From Alnus glutinosa (lineage: Eukaryota; Streptophyta; Magnoliopsida; Fagales; Betulaceae): a stretch of 64,000 bases of DNA. The position numbers and the translations under genes were made by a program. The DNA is taken from NCBI RefSeq assembly GCF_958979055.1, contig NC_084889.1, forward strand, positions 7,805,761 to 7,869,760, read 5' to 3'. Below the pieces are notes generated by a model that saw only the letters and a program-made list of their open reading frames with translations, made no database searches and was not told the origin of the DNA. Below are positions 44,693-55,436 of this stretch, piece after piece. Numbering within the stretch: the stretch's first letter is position 1; every line of letters begins with the position of its first letter.

Positions 44693-46158
44693 TATTAAAA
44701 AATTAACCAAAAAAAAAAAGAAATTAAAATTGAAAATATAAAAAAAAGGTGACTCTTTTCATATATGCCTCCTCAAATTTTTAAAGAAGTACAACAACTT
44801 TATTAAAGTAAGAAAAAAAAAAACTAAAATTCATGAAATAATAGGAAATTAGAAGCATGAACATATTCTTCCTCCACTTCGCGACGGCGGAGTGGACAAG
44901 TACTCTGCTTCTCCAACCAGGTAAGAAGACAACGCTGGTGATAAAGATGAGAGCAATCCATCCGAAGAAGCTCGGCCCCATCCGCCGACGAAAGCTCCGC
45001 CAAACAGATACTGCAAGTATCCAGCTCTTGATCGCTCTTCTCCGCAACAAAGCCATTCTTCTCGATCAACTTCTCGACCGCATTTCTGGATGCACCGGCA
45101 AACTGTACAATTTTCACTAATTGCAACTCGACCCTCAAGGAATACCCTACGAACCCTCCTCTCGGGCCGGCGGCCAGGTTCGAGGCGCGCGACGTGATGC
45201 CCTTCACCAGGTGGTCTTGAGAGCAACACGAAAACCGCGGGAGGTTGAGGGTTGAGACGGCACCGCAGATGAGGCTTTGGTGCGAGGCTGGGTCTAGGAG
45301 CTGTTGGGTAGGAATGTGGAGGGAAAGCACAGGTCTCAAAAGGATTGTCCGATCCTCAGACACCACGAGGCCGTTGGGTGTCTCCCGGACTTTTAGAAAT
45401 CTACCGACGAAGCGCACTTCCAGCATGCCCGTCGGCTTGGCTTCCTGCTCTTGCTGCACTCCCCTGCTTCGTAGCAGTACATACACACCCTCTATAGAAG
45501 TAGCCATGGATCATTCGACGATCGACCAAGAATTCACGTACGGTTTTAGAGACAAAACTATATATCCGGCGAGAGAGACCCACTTGGGAATAAGTTTAAT
45601 TACTTTCTTGAACCGTGAAACTCTATGATATAAGTGTGGGTATATATAGGCGTTGAGTTCCTGCTTCCTAAACCTGCCGGACAAGGAGTTCTGGTAGGAT
45701 TCAGATTTCCATTTTACTACGGTAACCGACCTACTAGACACTGACATGGATCGAAAACCTTGGGTCCGGTACTTTGAGATTGTCCTTCACCCGGGGATCA
45801 GTGCCCGGACCCGGTTTTTTTTTTTTTTCAATTTTTTTTAAAAAAAGATATTTGTTTTAGAATTTCTTGTTTACTTTCAAATTCTGAATATATATGATGC
45901 AAACTAGCCCAACGTTTAAAATAAGACAACTATAAAATATATGGAAAATTCTTGGAAAATTACAACTATGGGTGTTTAGATGGGCGGTTAAAAATTGCTC
46001 CGCATTCGTTACCCGCCCATTTGCATCGGTTATAGGCAGATTTTTAGTCTCTAACCCCGAGCTGGCAGATGCCATATCCACTATTTGCACATTTGCTGGT
46101 AGATAGCGAAATATGGGTAAACGAATGCATATATTATATGCCTTAGGCACTTTGTCTA
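44693..46158 (-). repeat. Right arm of the RING-gene inverted repeat
   Basis: Reverse-complement partner of 41457-42934, carrying RING gene B with its promoter and 3' end. Confidence 0.93.
44824..45507 (-). CDS. RING-H2 protein B with a lost zinc ligand
   Basis: A 227-codon inverted copy of gene A. Seven RING ligands remain, but the eighth is changed: CPLC of gene A reads CPLR (TGC to CGC), so the second zinc site should fail. The C-terminus also differs: gene A stops after EEEYVIC, whereas B lacks a few bases there and continues with HASNFLLFHEF. The reading frame is otherwise open and the promoter copy with its TATA box is kept, so it may be expressed as a RING-defective protein or be an early pseudogene. 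It is transcribed toward gene A. Confidence 0.85.
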   Translation of the reverse strand: MATSIEGVYVLLRSRGVQQEQEAKPTGMLEVRFVGRFLKVRETPNGLVVSEDRTILLRPVLSLHIPTQQLLDPASHQSLICGAVSTLNLPRFSCCSQDHLVKGITSRASNLAAGPRGGFVGYSLRVELQLVKIVQFAGASRNAVEKLIEKNGFVAEKSDQELDTCSICLAELSSADGAELLRMDCSHLYHQRCLLTWLEKQSTCPLRRREVEEEYVHASNFLLFHEF

Positions 46159-47330
46159 AAAAAAATAATTAAGCTTACCCTTGTCTAAGAAAAAAAGCTT
46201 GGCCCTCGGCCCTATTATAATAAAATTCATTTTATACCAAAACCTTGAACACCCCAAATTTACTATGAGCAACAAGCCAAATCTGTTATTACAAAAAAGA
46301 AAAAAAAAATTAGGCTATAAATTTGTTTAAAAAAATAAACAAAATTTATCTGAAGGTTATAAATTGTAATTTAATAATTATTTTTGTTATTTATTTGATG
46401 GAAAAGTTGATGGTGGTCTTAATTTAGAATGAGTATAATCTCAAATCTCAGATCTTATTTTAGAATGAAATAAGAAAAAAAGAAAGAAAACCCTAGCATA
46501 TTTAACTGCCCTTATGGCCGTATACCCCCTATAGCCTAAATTCAGATCATTTTCTAGTTCATGAGAGGAGTTTGTTCCCTGTATTTGAGTAACATTTTTA
46601 TCCAAAAAAAAATGAAATGATAAAAATGCCTCTCAAATATTATGAACCGGCTCATTTCCAGTTGAAATGAACCGGAGAGGATCCGATTCCATATAGCCTC
46701 CATTCTCTCACTTTTTATAAAAAAAATAATTCAAGAGAAAAAACACCAAAAGCCTCACTAATATTCGGTCACCCCCTAGTTTTCTTGAAAATAATAATAA
46801 TAAAAATTATATTTTTACTTCAAAAAAAAGAAAAGAAAAGAAAAATTATTATATTTTTCTTCAAGTTCTCTACCACACGGTCAAAGGAGATTCAAACTAC
46901 AAGCTTCTCTTCAAGCGTTCGCACTCGTAGGCTCGTAGCTGTAAAATGGAATGGGGCCTCACAATCTCATTTTAACTTAATTTTCATGGGCCCGAACAAG
47001 TAGCCCAAGGGAATAAGAAGCGGCTGGAATGAAAGTTTGGCCCAACTGGAGCTCCCACTAGCCCAAGCCGGCCCACACACGGCCCCAAGGGTATCATTGT
47101 GTCTCATTCCTAGAATTGCATTTAAGGTCACATTTATCATCCTATGGCTTGTGAGTTTTGTTTTTAATTTGTTTGATTAACACGTCAGCATTATAAAATA
47201 ATTATAAAATAAAAATATAATTTATAGAGCTATTCGACTATTTCAACGGAAGCCTGGGCCTGTTCGGTAATTCCGACAGAAGTCCTTTTCCGGTCAGGAA
47301 CAGGAGATAAGAAGTCGGCGGGGTATATCT
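46159..47330. other. Intergenic between RING genes B and C
   Basis: 46160-46310 is the reverse complement of about 48592-48717, on the other side of gene C. Near 47175-47250 the sequence resembles the minus strand of 44590-44640 (ATAAAATAAAAATAT, TTATAGAGCT), a small dispersed repeat. No gene seen. Confidence 0.6.
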
Positions 47331-47440
47331 ATATATATATATAAACACATTACTACATAGTGATCCAAGAAAGTGAAGCGAATTAGCCAAGTGGGTGTCT
47401 TTCTCTCTGAATTTGTGAATCTTTGGTCATCGAATAATCA

Positions 47441-48070
47441 ATGGCTTCAGCTACGACCAGAGATTTCTCTCGACACATGCAAGGAAGGCAAGTGCGCCAA
47501 GCCGCCGCCCAACCTACGGGCGCGCTCGAAGTTCGACCAGAGATTTCTCTGCCTTCTCTCCATGTTCCTGCCCATTGGCTCCGAGACCCGGCCTTTTACC
47601 AACGCTGCCTTTTCGACGCGGCCGCCCGCTTCAGTCTCGGGCCTGTGAACCACAATCTGGCCCAGCGCTTGGGGTCGCGCGCGTTGCCGATGGACTATTC
47701 CGTGGTGGCCGACTTGGAATACCTCCAAGCACTTGCAGAGATTGACGGAAGAGTCGGTCCTGGTCTTGAATATTCTAATCTGGATTCTGTTTTAGTTTTG
47801 GACGGTGTGGATTTGGCGGCACCGAAGGGCGGTACTGGTGTATCAAGAAGTGCGATTAGGAAGTTGATCAAGAAGGGTGGCTTTGTTGCGGAGAAGAGCG
47901 ATCAAGAACTGGGTACTTGCAGTGTCTGTTTGGAGGAGCTTTCGTCGCCGGATAGGGGAGCGGAGCTTCTTCGGATGGATTGCTCGCATCTTTATCACCG
48001 GCGTTGTATTCTTCCCTGGTTGGAGAAGCGGAATTCTTGTCCCACCTGCCGGCGCGAAGTGGGTCGATGA
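47441..48070 (+). CDS. RING-H2 finger protein C, diverged paralogue
   Basis: A 209-codon intronless frame. The RING-H2 is complete (CSVC ... MDCSHLYHRRC ... SCPTC) and the stretch before it, AIRKLIKKGGFVAEKSDQEL, is nearly identical to genes A and B. The N-terminal 120 residues have diverged and are shorter, keeping motifs such as SLPSLHVPAHWL that parallel LSLHIPTQQLL. The start is the first ATG after a TATA box and a leader similar to that of gene A. It is likely a functional E3 ligase older than the A/B duplication. Its 3' flank carries an inverted copy of the sequence upstream of gene B. Confidence 0.85.
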   Translation: MASATTRDFSRHMQGRQVRQAAAQPTGALEVRPEISLPSLHVPAHWLRDPAFYQRCLFDAAARFSLGPVNHNLAQRLGSRALPMDYSVVADLEYLQALAEIDGRVGPGLEYSNLDSVLVLDGVDLAAPKGGTGVSRSAIRKLIKKGGFVAEKSDQELGTCSVCLEELSSPDRGAELLRMDCSHLYHRRCILPWLEKRNSCPTCRREVGR

Positions 48071-49409
48071 TGATCTTCCTACTCCATCTTTTTTGTGTTC
48101 CTTTTTCCTCGTACTTATAATTTTTTATTTTACTTTAATTGTAATACATTCATGATTCAACGATATCAATCGTTTTTGTTATGTGATTAATTCAGATTTT
48201 TATTTTTTATTTTTTATTTTTATTTTTTTTGGGTAATGCATGCCATTTAAGAGCTTTATATGGTTCGACACAAAAGTTTTTTTGTTGTATTCACATGGAA
48301 CCAGAAATTAATTTTTATCCAAGGGCCATATTAAGATAGGGGCTAAATCATAAATAAAAAATATAAAAAATTAAAGATTAAATTAATATATAAAAATAAA
48401 AATTAGTATCCATTCAATATTAACAAAATTAAAAAAAAAATTTATTTCAAATATACTTTAATTTTCAACTCAAACACCAATCAAAATGAAACACGACGTT
48501 CTACCGTAGCTGTGCCTTTTTGAATTCTATGTTGTTGCGTCAAAAACTATTTTACGTTGCTCACGCCTAACCCTTTTTTTTTTTTTTTTGGTATTTTTAA
48601 TAACAGATTTGGCTTGTTGCTCATAGTAAATTTGAGATGTTTAAAATGAATTTTATTATAATAAAGGCCAAGGGCCAAGCTTTTTTTCTTAGACAAGGGT
48701 AAGCTTAATTATTTTGCCCAAATAAATTGTGTTTTGAAAAGAATTTTATAGTTTATTCTGAAAAACGTGTTAGTATAGTGTCACATATGAAAATCCGTTT
48801 GAATAACTTGTATTTGAAAAAAAAAAAAAAAAAAAAAAAAGGGAAAAACGTCACTTAAAGGTACTGAGCTTTTACCATTTTTGAAAGAAGGTATTTGAAT
48901 TTCAAAACGTTTCAATTTAGGGTATCAATTTTTCAGAAAGTCTCAATCAAAAGGTCATCGTTAGATTTTTTCTGTTAAATCCTATTAAAATTCTCAAAAT
49001 ACTTATGTGTTTATTTTTTAAAAAAAAATTATAAAATTTTTCAAAGATTCAGGCATAGGTATTTTTACAAATTCCGTTAAATTTTAATCAACACCTAAAT
49101 CTTAGCAAAAAAATTTTCTTCTTTTTTTTTTGAAAAAATGTTGAGATATTTTAAAATTTTTGAAAGGATTTAATGAAAAAACCCTAATTGAGATGTTTTG
49201 AAGTTCAGGAACATTCTTTAAAAAAAAAAAAAAAAAATGTTTGATAGTTCGGTATTTAAAAGGTTTACCTATATCTTTACCTTATTAAAACTCTAATTTT
49301 GGGCCGTCAAAATAAGATGATGAAGATATCTTGTCCAATTTCAGTTGTTTATGGTTGCTTTCCGAAATAAAACCAATTTGTTCAAACTCTTCTCTTATTT
49401 TCCTAATTA
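48071..49409. other. Intergenic with a fold-back repeat
   Basis: 48592-48717 is an inverted copy of 46160-46310. About 48838-49275 is a fold-back element: its start (AAAGGTACTGAGC ... TTCAAAACGTTTCAATTTAGGG) pairs with its end (AATTGAGATGTTTTGAAGTTC ... GTTCGGTATTTAAA). No coding capacity. Confidence 0.55.
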
Positions 49410-51545
49410 TTGAAGAAATTTTTTTCTTCCAAACATCTGGACGTTTATGGTTTCACCTATCCGTCAGCTCTAGAAATCGACAGAAAACTCATTACATCGT
49501 CAACAGACACTACTAAAGTGAAGAAGAGAAGCTCCATATTTAGTAAAGATATACTCGCTTATTATGATACGGGTAATGGGTATGGTTTAGTATCTTTGTT
49601 TAGAGATTATAGAAGCGACAGGCTATGTAATACGCAGTGTCGCAGGATTTGCATGTACCCATTTCTAAAGCAAGCTCAAGGTCCTCACAGAACTTCGCTG
49701 TCCTATTACTCTAACCTGATAGATCACTGTTTATCACTAAAGTCTTTAAATTTTGCCAAAGCCATTCACGCCCAGTTGATAAAAGTGGGATTTGATAGCC
49801 ATACTTTTCTGGGTAATCGCTGTCTCGACCTGTACTCTCAGTTTGGCACCGTTAATGATGCCTTGAAAGTGTTTGATGGCATTTCCGACAGGAATTGTAT
49901 ATCTTGGAATGTTTGCTTGAAAGCGGTGTTCGGACACGGCCAAGTTGAAAGGGCAGGTCGTTTGTTTGATGAAATGCCTGTGAGAGATGTTGTTACTTGG
50001 AACACGATGATTTCAGGTTATTTTTCGTGTGGCTTTGTTGATTATGCGTTAAAAACTTTCATAGAAATGCAAAATGCTGGTGTGAGACCAAGTGGGTTCA
50101 CCTTGTCGATTCTGTTGTCGCCTGTGTCGTGTGCTCGTCATGGTAAGCAGATTCATGGCTTTATGATTCGACATGGTCTGAATTTATCTAATCTGGTGCT
50201 TGGTAATTCATTAATTGATATGTATGGGAAGCTTGGTCTTGTCGATTATGCGTTTGGTGTGTTTTTGACCATGGAGAAGGTGGATATAATCTCCTGGAAT
50301 TCCTTGATTTTAGTTTGTCATAGGTCTGGGTACAGAGAATTGGCACTAGATCAATTCTGTTTAATGAGAACCACAGAGCATTCTCCCGATCAGTTTACTG
50401 TATCGACAGTCATCAGTGTCTGTTCAGACTTGCACGATTTGGAAAAGGGTAAGCAGGTTTTCGCTTTCTGCATCAAGGTGGGATTTAATTCTAATAGCAT
50501 TGTATCAAGTGCTGTTATTGATATGTTTTCTAAATGCAACAGATTGGAGGATTCAGTCCAGCTTTTTGAAGAACTAGGTCAATGGGATTCAGCACTTAGC
50601 AATTCTATGATTCCAAGCTATGCAGCACATGGCTTTGTGGAGGATGCTTTGCAACTCTTTGTGCTGACCTTGAGGGAGAACCTCATGCCAACTGAGTTCA
50701 CACTAAGCAGTGTTCTAAGTGCTGTTTCCACTTTCCACCCACCAGAACAGGGTAGTCAAATTCATTCTTTGGTTATTAAAGTGGGTTTCGAGTCAGATTC
50801 AGTTGTTGCTAATTCACTCGTGGAAATGTATGCTAAAGTTGGGTTAATTAATTTTTCCATGAAAATCTTTACTGATATGGGTGTACGAGATTTGATATCT
50901 TGGAACACAATAATTTGGGGTTTGACTAACAATGGTAGAGTGTATGAGACCCTGGACATATTTAAGGAACTAATTCAGGAAGGTCCACCACCTGATCGAA
51001 TAACTCTGGCTGGAGTGCTATTGGCTTGCAAGTATGGGAGTTTTGTTGATGATGGAATGATTATTTTTTCGTCAATGGAGAAGGAATATGGAGTTCTACC
51101 TGGGGATGAGCATTATGCTTGTGTAGTGGAGTTGTTTAGTCAAGCTGGTAAGTTAAAAGAAGCAATGGATATTATACATGCAATGCCTAATGAACCTAGT
51201 TGCATTATGTGGGGATCAATTCTTTGTGCTAGTCTGATTCATGGAGACTTGAAACTCACTGAAAGAGTTGCAGAGAGGATGATGGAGTTGGAACCGCAGT
51301 CGTCTCTACCTTATTTGGTATTGGCTCGGGCATATGAGATGAGGGGCAGATGGGAGAGTATTGTTCGGGTAAGAAAGTCCATAGAACATAAAGTTGTCAA
51401 GAAGGTCACTGGATGCAGTTGGATTTGGATAAAAAACCACGTACATATGTTTAAGACAAACCAATTACAACATCATGGAGGGAGAGAAATTTATTTGGTG
51501 CTGAGATTGTTGATTTGGGAGATAGAGGATAAAGGTTATTTCTGA
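49410..51545 (+). CDS. PLS-type pentatricopeptide repeat protein, mitochondrial type
   Basis: An intronless frame of 711 codons from 49410. An internal ATG at 49653 (MYPFLKQAQG) gives 630 residues, closer to the Arabidopsis protein At1g43980 (about 621, from memory), so the start is open. PPR motifs run from about residue 95 to 640, with P, L and S types recognisable: VVTWNTMISGYFSCGFVDYA, NLVLGNSLIDMYGKLGLVD, IISWNSLILVCHRSGYRELA, DLISWNTIIWGLTNNGRVYE. E-type motifs follow (PSCIMWGSILCASLIHGDLK, LVLARAYEMRGRWES). There is no DYW deaminase end. PLS proteins bind organellar RNA, commonly for editing; the RNA target is unknown. Confidence 0.9.
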   Translation: MKKFFSSKHLDVYGFTYPSALEIDRKLITSSTDTTKVKKRSSIFSKDILAYYDTGNGYGLVSLFRDYRSDRLCNTQCRRICMYPFLKQAQGPHRTSLSYYSNLIDHCLSLKSLNFAKAIHAQLIKVGFDSHTFLGNRCLDLYSQFGTVNDALKVFDGISDRNCISWNVCLKAVFGHGQVERAGRLFDEMPVRDVVTWNTMISGYFSCGFVDYALKTFIEMQNAGVRPSGFTLSILLSPVSCARHGKQIHGFMIRHGLNLSNLVLGNSLIDMYGKLGLVDYAFGVFLTMEKVDIISWNSLILVCHRSGYRELALDQFCLMRTTEHSPDQFTVSTVISVCSDLHDLEKGKQVFAFCIKVGFNSNSIVSSAVIDMFSKCNRLEDSVQLFEELGQWDSALSNSMIPSYAAHGFVEDALQLFVLTLRENLMPTEFTLSSVLSAVSTFHPPEQGSQIHSLVIKVGFESDSVVANSLVEMYAKVGLINFSMKIFTDMGVRDLISWNTIIWGLTNNGRVYETLDIFKELIQEGPPPDRITLAGVLLACKYGSFVDDGMIIFSSMEKEYGVLPGDEHYACVVELFSQAGKLKEAMDIIHAMPNEPSCIMWGSILCASLIHGDLKLTERVAERMMELEPQSSLPYLVLARAYEMRGRWESIVRVRKSIEHKVVKKVTGCSWIWIKNHVHMFKTNQLQHHGGREIYLVLRLLIWEIEDKGYF

Positions 51546-52731
51546 CAACGGTATGAGAAAGCGGGTGCTGAAGGGGAGGAAGAGTGAATGGGGCAGGACA
51601 ACAAGAGTTCTTCATGTAACATGTTCGCATTAACTGATACAGCTATTGATATATTTCTTTTTGAGTTTATTTAAAAAACTAGGTATACTTTGTGCTTATT
51701 AATTTCAAACACAAAAGTTCATGAGGGTAAACTTCTTTTATCTCATAAAATTTGGGTAATGCTTCATTTGCTTATTTATGGTTCGTTTGAGAGATGACAA
51801 GTGTTTTCATCTTCTGGCATCCTTTATCTGTATATTTAGTTTAGTCCTCTTTGAGATAGGTTTCCTCCCCATTTCAAACTCAAAAGAATTTGGAAACAGC
51901 ACATCACCATTTTTCTTACAGCAACCCAAGTAGTTTCTTTTGTGATCCTAATCCCTATGGTTTCTCATGGACACTTTGGGAGTTTTAGTATGATTTCATT
52001 TTGGCTTTGTAGACTACTCTATCTTGTAAGAATATCACCAAATTAATCCGCCAAGGCTTAGCAAAATAATAGAAATATTCAAGGACGGAATGCAGGTCAA
52101 CAGGTCAGGAAAAATGGTAAGCTCTATTCTTCCTACATCTTAAATTCATAAATCTGTGGAGTTGTTTTCTTTTCTAACTTGCTTTTTATTCCATGACTTA
52201 TCCAAATTCTTCCTTGCTAAGTTTAAATGAAGGCTTTCTGATCTCTTGCCTTAGGAAGCTGCCAAGAAAGACAGTAAGACATTGTTTGATGAAAATATTT
52301 GATTAGACTGCTAGCTTTGTGTTCAACATTGGACTATTAATATATATGCATGTTCATTGCTATTAGTTGGTGGATAAAAGCATGACCTAAACTATCAAAA
52401 GAAAAAAATCAACAGCTAATATTTGCTTATTATATTGGTCCTCAACTTACATTGTAAGTCTCTCTTTCTTTCTTTCTTTTTTTTTTTTATCTTTTTATAT
52501 TTTTTTGGGCATAGTTGGTTACCAACTCAGAGCATGCCCCGAGTCTTTTACTGGAACGAGTACTCGTGCAATGGAGGAAGAAGTTTCAAAGAAAGTTGAG
52601 TTGTTTGTAAATATGCTCTAGAAAAGTGCTGAGAAGTGTGAAGATCAAGGGGAAATATATGTTGTAAATAATTCATATAAATATCTTATTACTCCCTATC
52701 ATGTTTCCTATTCTTGTCTCTTTAGTTTTAG
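51546..52731. other. PPR 3' side, no gene seen
   Basis: The 3' UTR should lie in the first few hundred bases. The rest is AT-rich with a (CTTT)n tract near 52462-52480. No recognisable gene. Confidence 0.5.
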
Positions 52732-52925
52732 AATAATGCTATTCATCATATATATGTATAACACTCATTACATCGGTTGACATAGCGTGTTTTAAGTGGT
52801 TTATAATGCCAAGTATTGCCAATCACTTTAAAAATAAAATAAAAAATGTAAGTCACTTAAAACATATCATGTCAATCGGTATGACATTAGTATGGTAAAT
52901 GAATGCGAAGTGTTACATTACTCTT
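52732..52925. mobile_element. Fold-back MITE, about 190 bases
   Basis: The left half contains CGGTTGACATAGCGTGTTTT then AAGTG; the right half contains CACTT then AAAACATATCATGTCAATCG, its near-complement. Outer ends TAATGCTATTCATC and GTTACATTACTC are also related in inverted orientation. No coding capacity; the target duplication is not clear. Confidence 0.6.
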
Positions 52926-53112
52926 AGTTCCGTACTTTGACACCACAAAAATTCCATCAATTTTTTTTTTCTTCCAAATATCTTCCAATTAATGATATCA
53001 TCATGGTGTCATTCTTTTTTATGACATTTATTTCTACAAAGCCTTAAACTAGATTTTTTCCTAATTAAAAAAGGGCAGACGGAGGAGACCAAATGTGACT
53101 ATTTTACTGAGC

Positions 53113-53450
53113 GTGATCATAGTAGCATCTACCGCTGGGAGTCGCATAGCCATAGGAGGGGCTTAGACAGTGAGAACTGCAGGTGCTTTCTCAAGTCTGA
53201 CAGAGTCATAGCCTAACCCAATATCATCAAGGAGGCCTGATTGGCAGGGGACGTTTTACCGTCTCCTGTTCGCCTCTTTTTGATAAAAAATAAATAAATA
53301 AAAAAAAAAATTAATCAAAACAGCCGGTTGGGGGACGGTAAAACGTCCCCAACAAGTATTTCCCATCATCAAGATGTCAATGAGAACCAAAAAAAAATAA
53401 AAAATAATAATAATAATTTACACTAATCAAGTATGAAGATTCTGTTCCGA
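53113..53450 (+). repeat. Diverged copy of the 1802-2128 dispersed repeat
   Basis: GATCATAGTAGCATCTACCG, GGGGCTTAGACAGTGAGAAC, TTTCTCAAGTCTGAC and TTTACACTAATCAAG follow the order of the repeat at 2020-2190. A MITE (53232-53364) interrupts it. Confidence 0.75.
53232..53364. mobile_element. Mutator-type MITE with 9-base target duplication
   Basis: ATCATCAAG occurs at 53223-53231 and 53365-53373. Inside, GGGGACGTTTTACCGTC and GACGGTAAAACGTCCCC are perfect 17-base inverted repeats within longer imperfect ends of about 40 bases. A 9-base duplication is typical of Mutator-like elements. It is 133 bases long and non-coding. Confidence 0.88.
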
Positions 53451-53824
53451 GATTACGTCCCCACTTTATTGCCGTGTCAGTTCAAGCAAAGGGTGACAGA
53501 ATAATTAAGGAAAACTTCGGCTTGTTTTTGCTCAAGTAGGGACCATGTGGCCAAATCTATTGCAATCTCTGATTATAATTGTTTAAGGGATAACACAAAT
53601 AATTGGGGATTGCATTTTATGAGATGGTGGCAGGTCAAACTCACCAATCCAAAAACTGAAAGAAAATATCAAATATTGAAAATCCCAAGTAAATCATTGC
53701 ACTGAATTATTATAATCTTGTTTTTCAAATCCTCTTTTGCAGTTTAGAACTGTTTGACCTGTTTTCTCTTAAAATATCAATGAAATTATTAAATTTATCA
53801 TTTTTATGAGCTTTTAAGTTTTTA

Positions 53825-54120
53825 TAATAATCAGTTGTATCAGAGTAGATGTCTTGGGTTCGAACCTCATTTCTGTACAAGTGAGGATAAGTGTTAAAAT
53901 ATTAATTAAATAATATTTTTATCTCTTCCTATCCATTTAAGCTTTTGAGATAAGTTATAATTTTACATGGTATCAGAACAAAGGTTCAGAATTCGAACGT
54001 TGATTAAGCATTTATTCTCTTTTCCAATGAAAATAGTTTATGTGTTGTTTGGTCTCACACGTGAAAGAGAGTATTAAAGTATTAGTTAAATTTTTTGGAG
54101 GTAAATTAAAGTTTGACATT
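53825..54120 (+). repeat. Two tandem copies of a TATCAGAG-type repeat
   Basis: Copies near 53829-53945 and 53968-54115 share GTATCAGAG/GTATCAGAA, a TTCGAAC motif, a CACGTGAAAG- or AAGTGAGGA-like stretch and AGTATTAAAGTATTAGTTAA. Relatives lie near 43675 and 43760-43830. The TTCGAAC motif resembles a Pol III B box, so a SINE is likely. Confidence 0.5.
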
Positions 54121-55227
54121 TTTATATATTTCTATGCAATTCTACTCATTTGATTAAAAAAAAAAAAAAACCATATTATATTAAGGCCTAGCTAATAGTT
54201 AAGGATTCGGATATCGTGTAATGAGATCATCTATTGCACCGTGCAAAAGACATTTTCATATGAGAAGACATTTAAATTTTACCCGACCACTTGTTCAAGC
54301 AATAGACAACCTTATTACACCAGATCTCTAATGTTTTAGAGGTGGTCGACCATCTCCGTAAGAACAATTACGATAATGTTTCTTAAGGTACTTGACTATC
54401 CCTTAGCAAGGCAAAATAATAGTTGAGACTACTTCTTGAGGATGGTCAGCCATCTCTTTCGTTAATTTAATTTAATTTGTTTGTTAGAAAAAGAAAAGAA
54501 AGAAAAGATTTGTTTATTTTTTAAATTCATATGGTCCATTCAAAATCAAAGACCAAAATCTTTAGAATGGCAGGAAGTCCATCCGTTTTAGGAGTTCATA
54601 AATAGACAACAAGAGAGCCGTTGGATTGGATGCAAGTGATAGTGTCCCATTACCAACTGCACACTGTAGATAATCTCATCTCCATTCCTCCCAACATACT
54701 GAACTAGGAAAAGACAGCCTATTAATGTGCCTTGTCTTGTCTTGTCTTATCTTGGCTTGACTTGGGTTGGGTTTGTAGGCTCCATTAACGCGAGAATTGG
54801 GATCATAATAATTATTTGTATGAATTCCTAACAATGAGGCAGATAATTTGATAGAGTTTATATAAAATTCATATTTCCAGATAAATTTTGTTAAAAATCG
54901 AACCTTTACATGTAGGCTTACTTTTTTAAATCGAATATGAGTAAGCCCAACCAAAAGAAAGCTCATTCGAGATCGAGTTCCATCGATCTCTTTTGATCAC
55001 GAATGGACAATCGATACGAGAATTGATATGCTATTTAAAAAGTAGGAGGCTTCGACAGTTATTTGACAAAACTTGCACCATAAAAAGGATCTTTAGACCA
55101 TATGTTTTCAAGATCTTATTATATGAATACGATAAATGCAGTAACTTTTTGTAATTGAGTATGATCAAACTGTCATGAGCAAGTCGAATTTGACAACTGA
55201 ATTACCTAATTCAAATACGATTATACG

Positions 55228-55436
55228 CAGAGACGGAGGGAGGGGGGGCTGGCAGGGGCCATGGCCCCCCCCAATTTCCTTGAAAAAAAAAAATTTCTTA
55301 GGTTAAAAAAAAAAAAAATCTAAAAAAAAAATAAAATATATAAGCTAAAAAACTAAAAATTTAGCCTATTGGCCCCTACCAATAATTTTTTTTTACCACC
55401 GGCCCTTCCCCATAAGAACTTCTGGCTCCGTCCCTA
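55228..55436. mobile_element. hAT-like MITE with exact 8-base target duplication
   Basis: ATTATACG occurs at 55220-55227 and 55437-55444. The ends CAGAGACGGAG and (complement) TAGGGACGGAG are inverted repeats of the GACGGAGCCAG kind. The 209-base element has C-, G- and A-rich tracts inside and no coding sequence. Confidence 0.88.
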
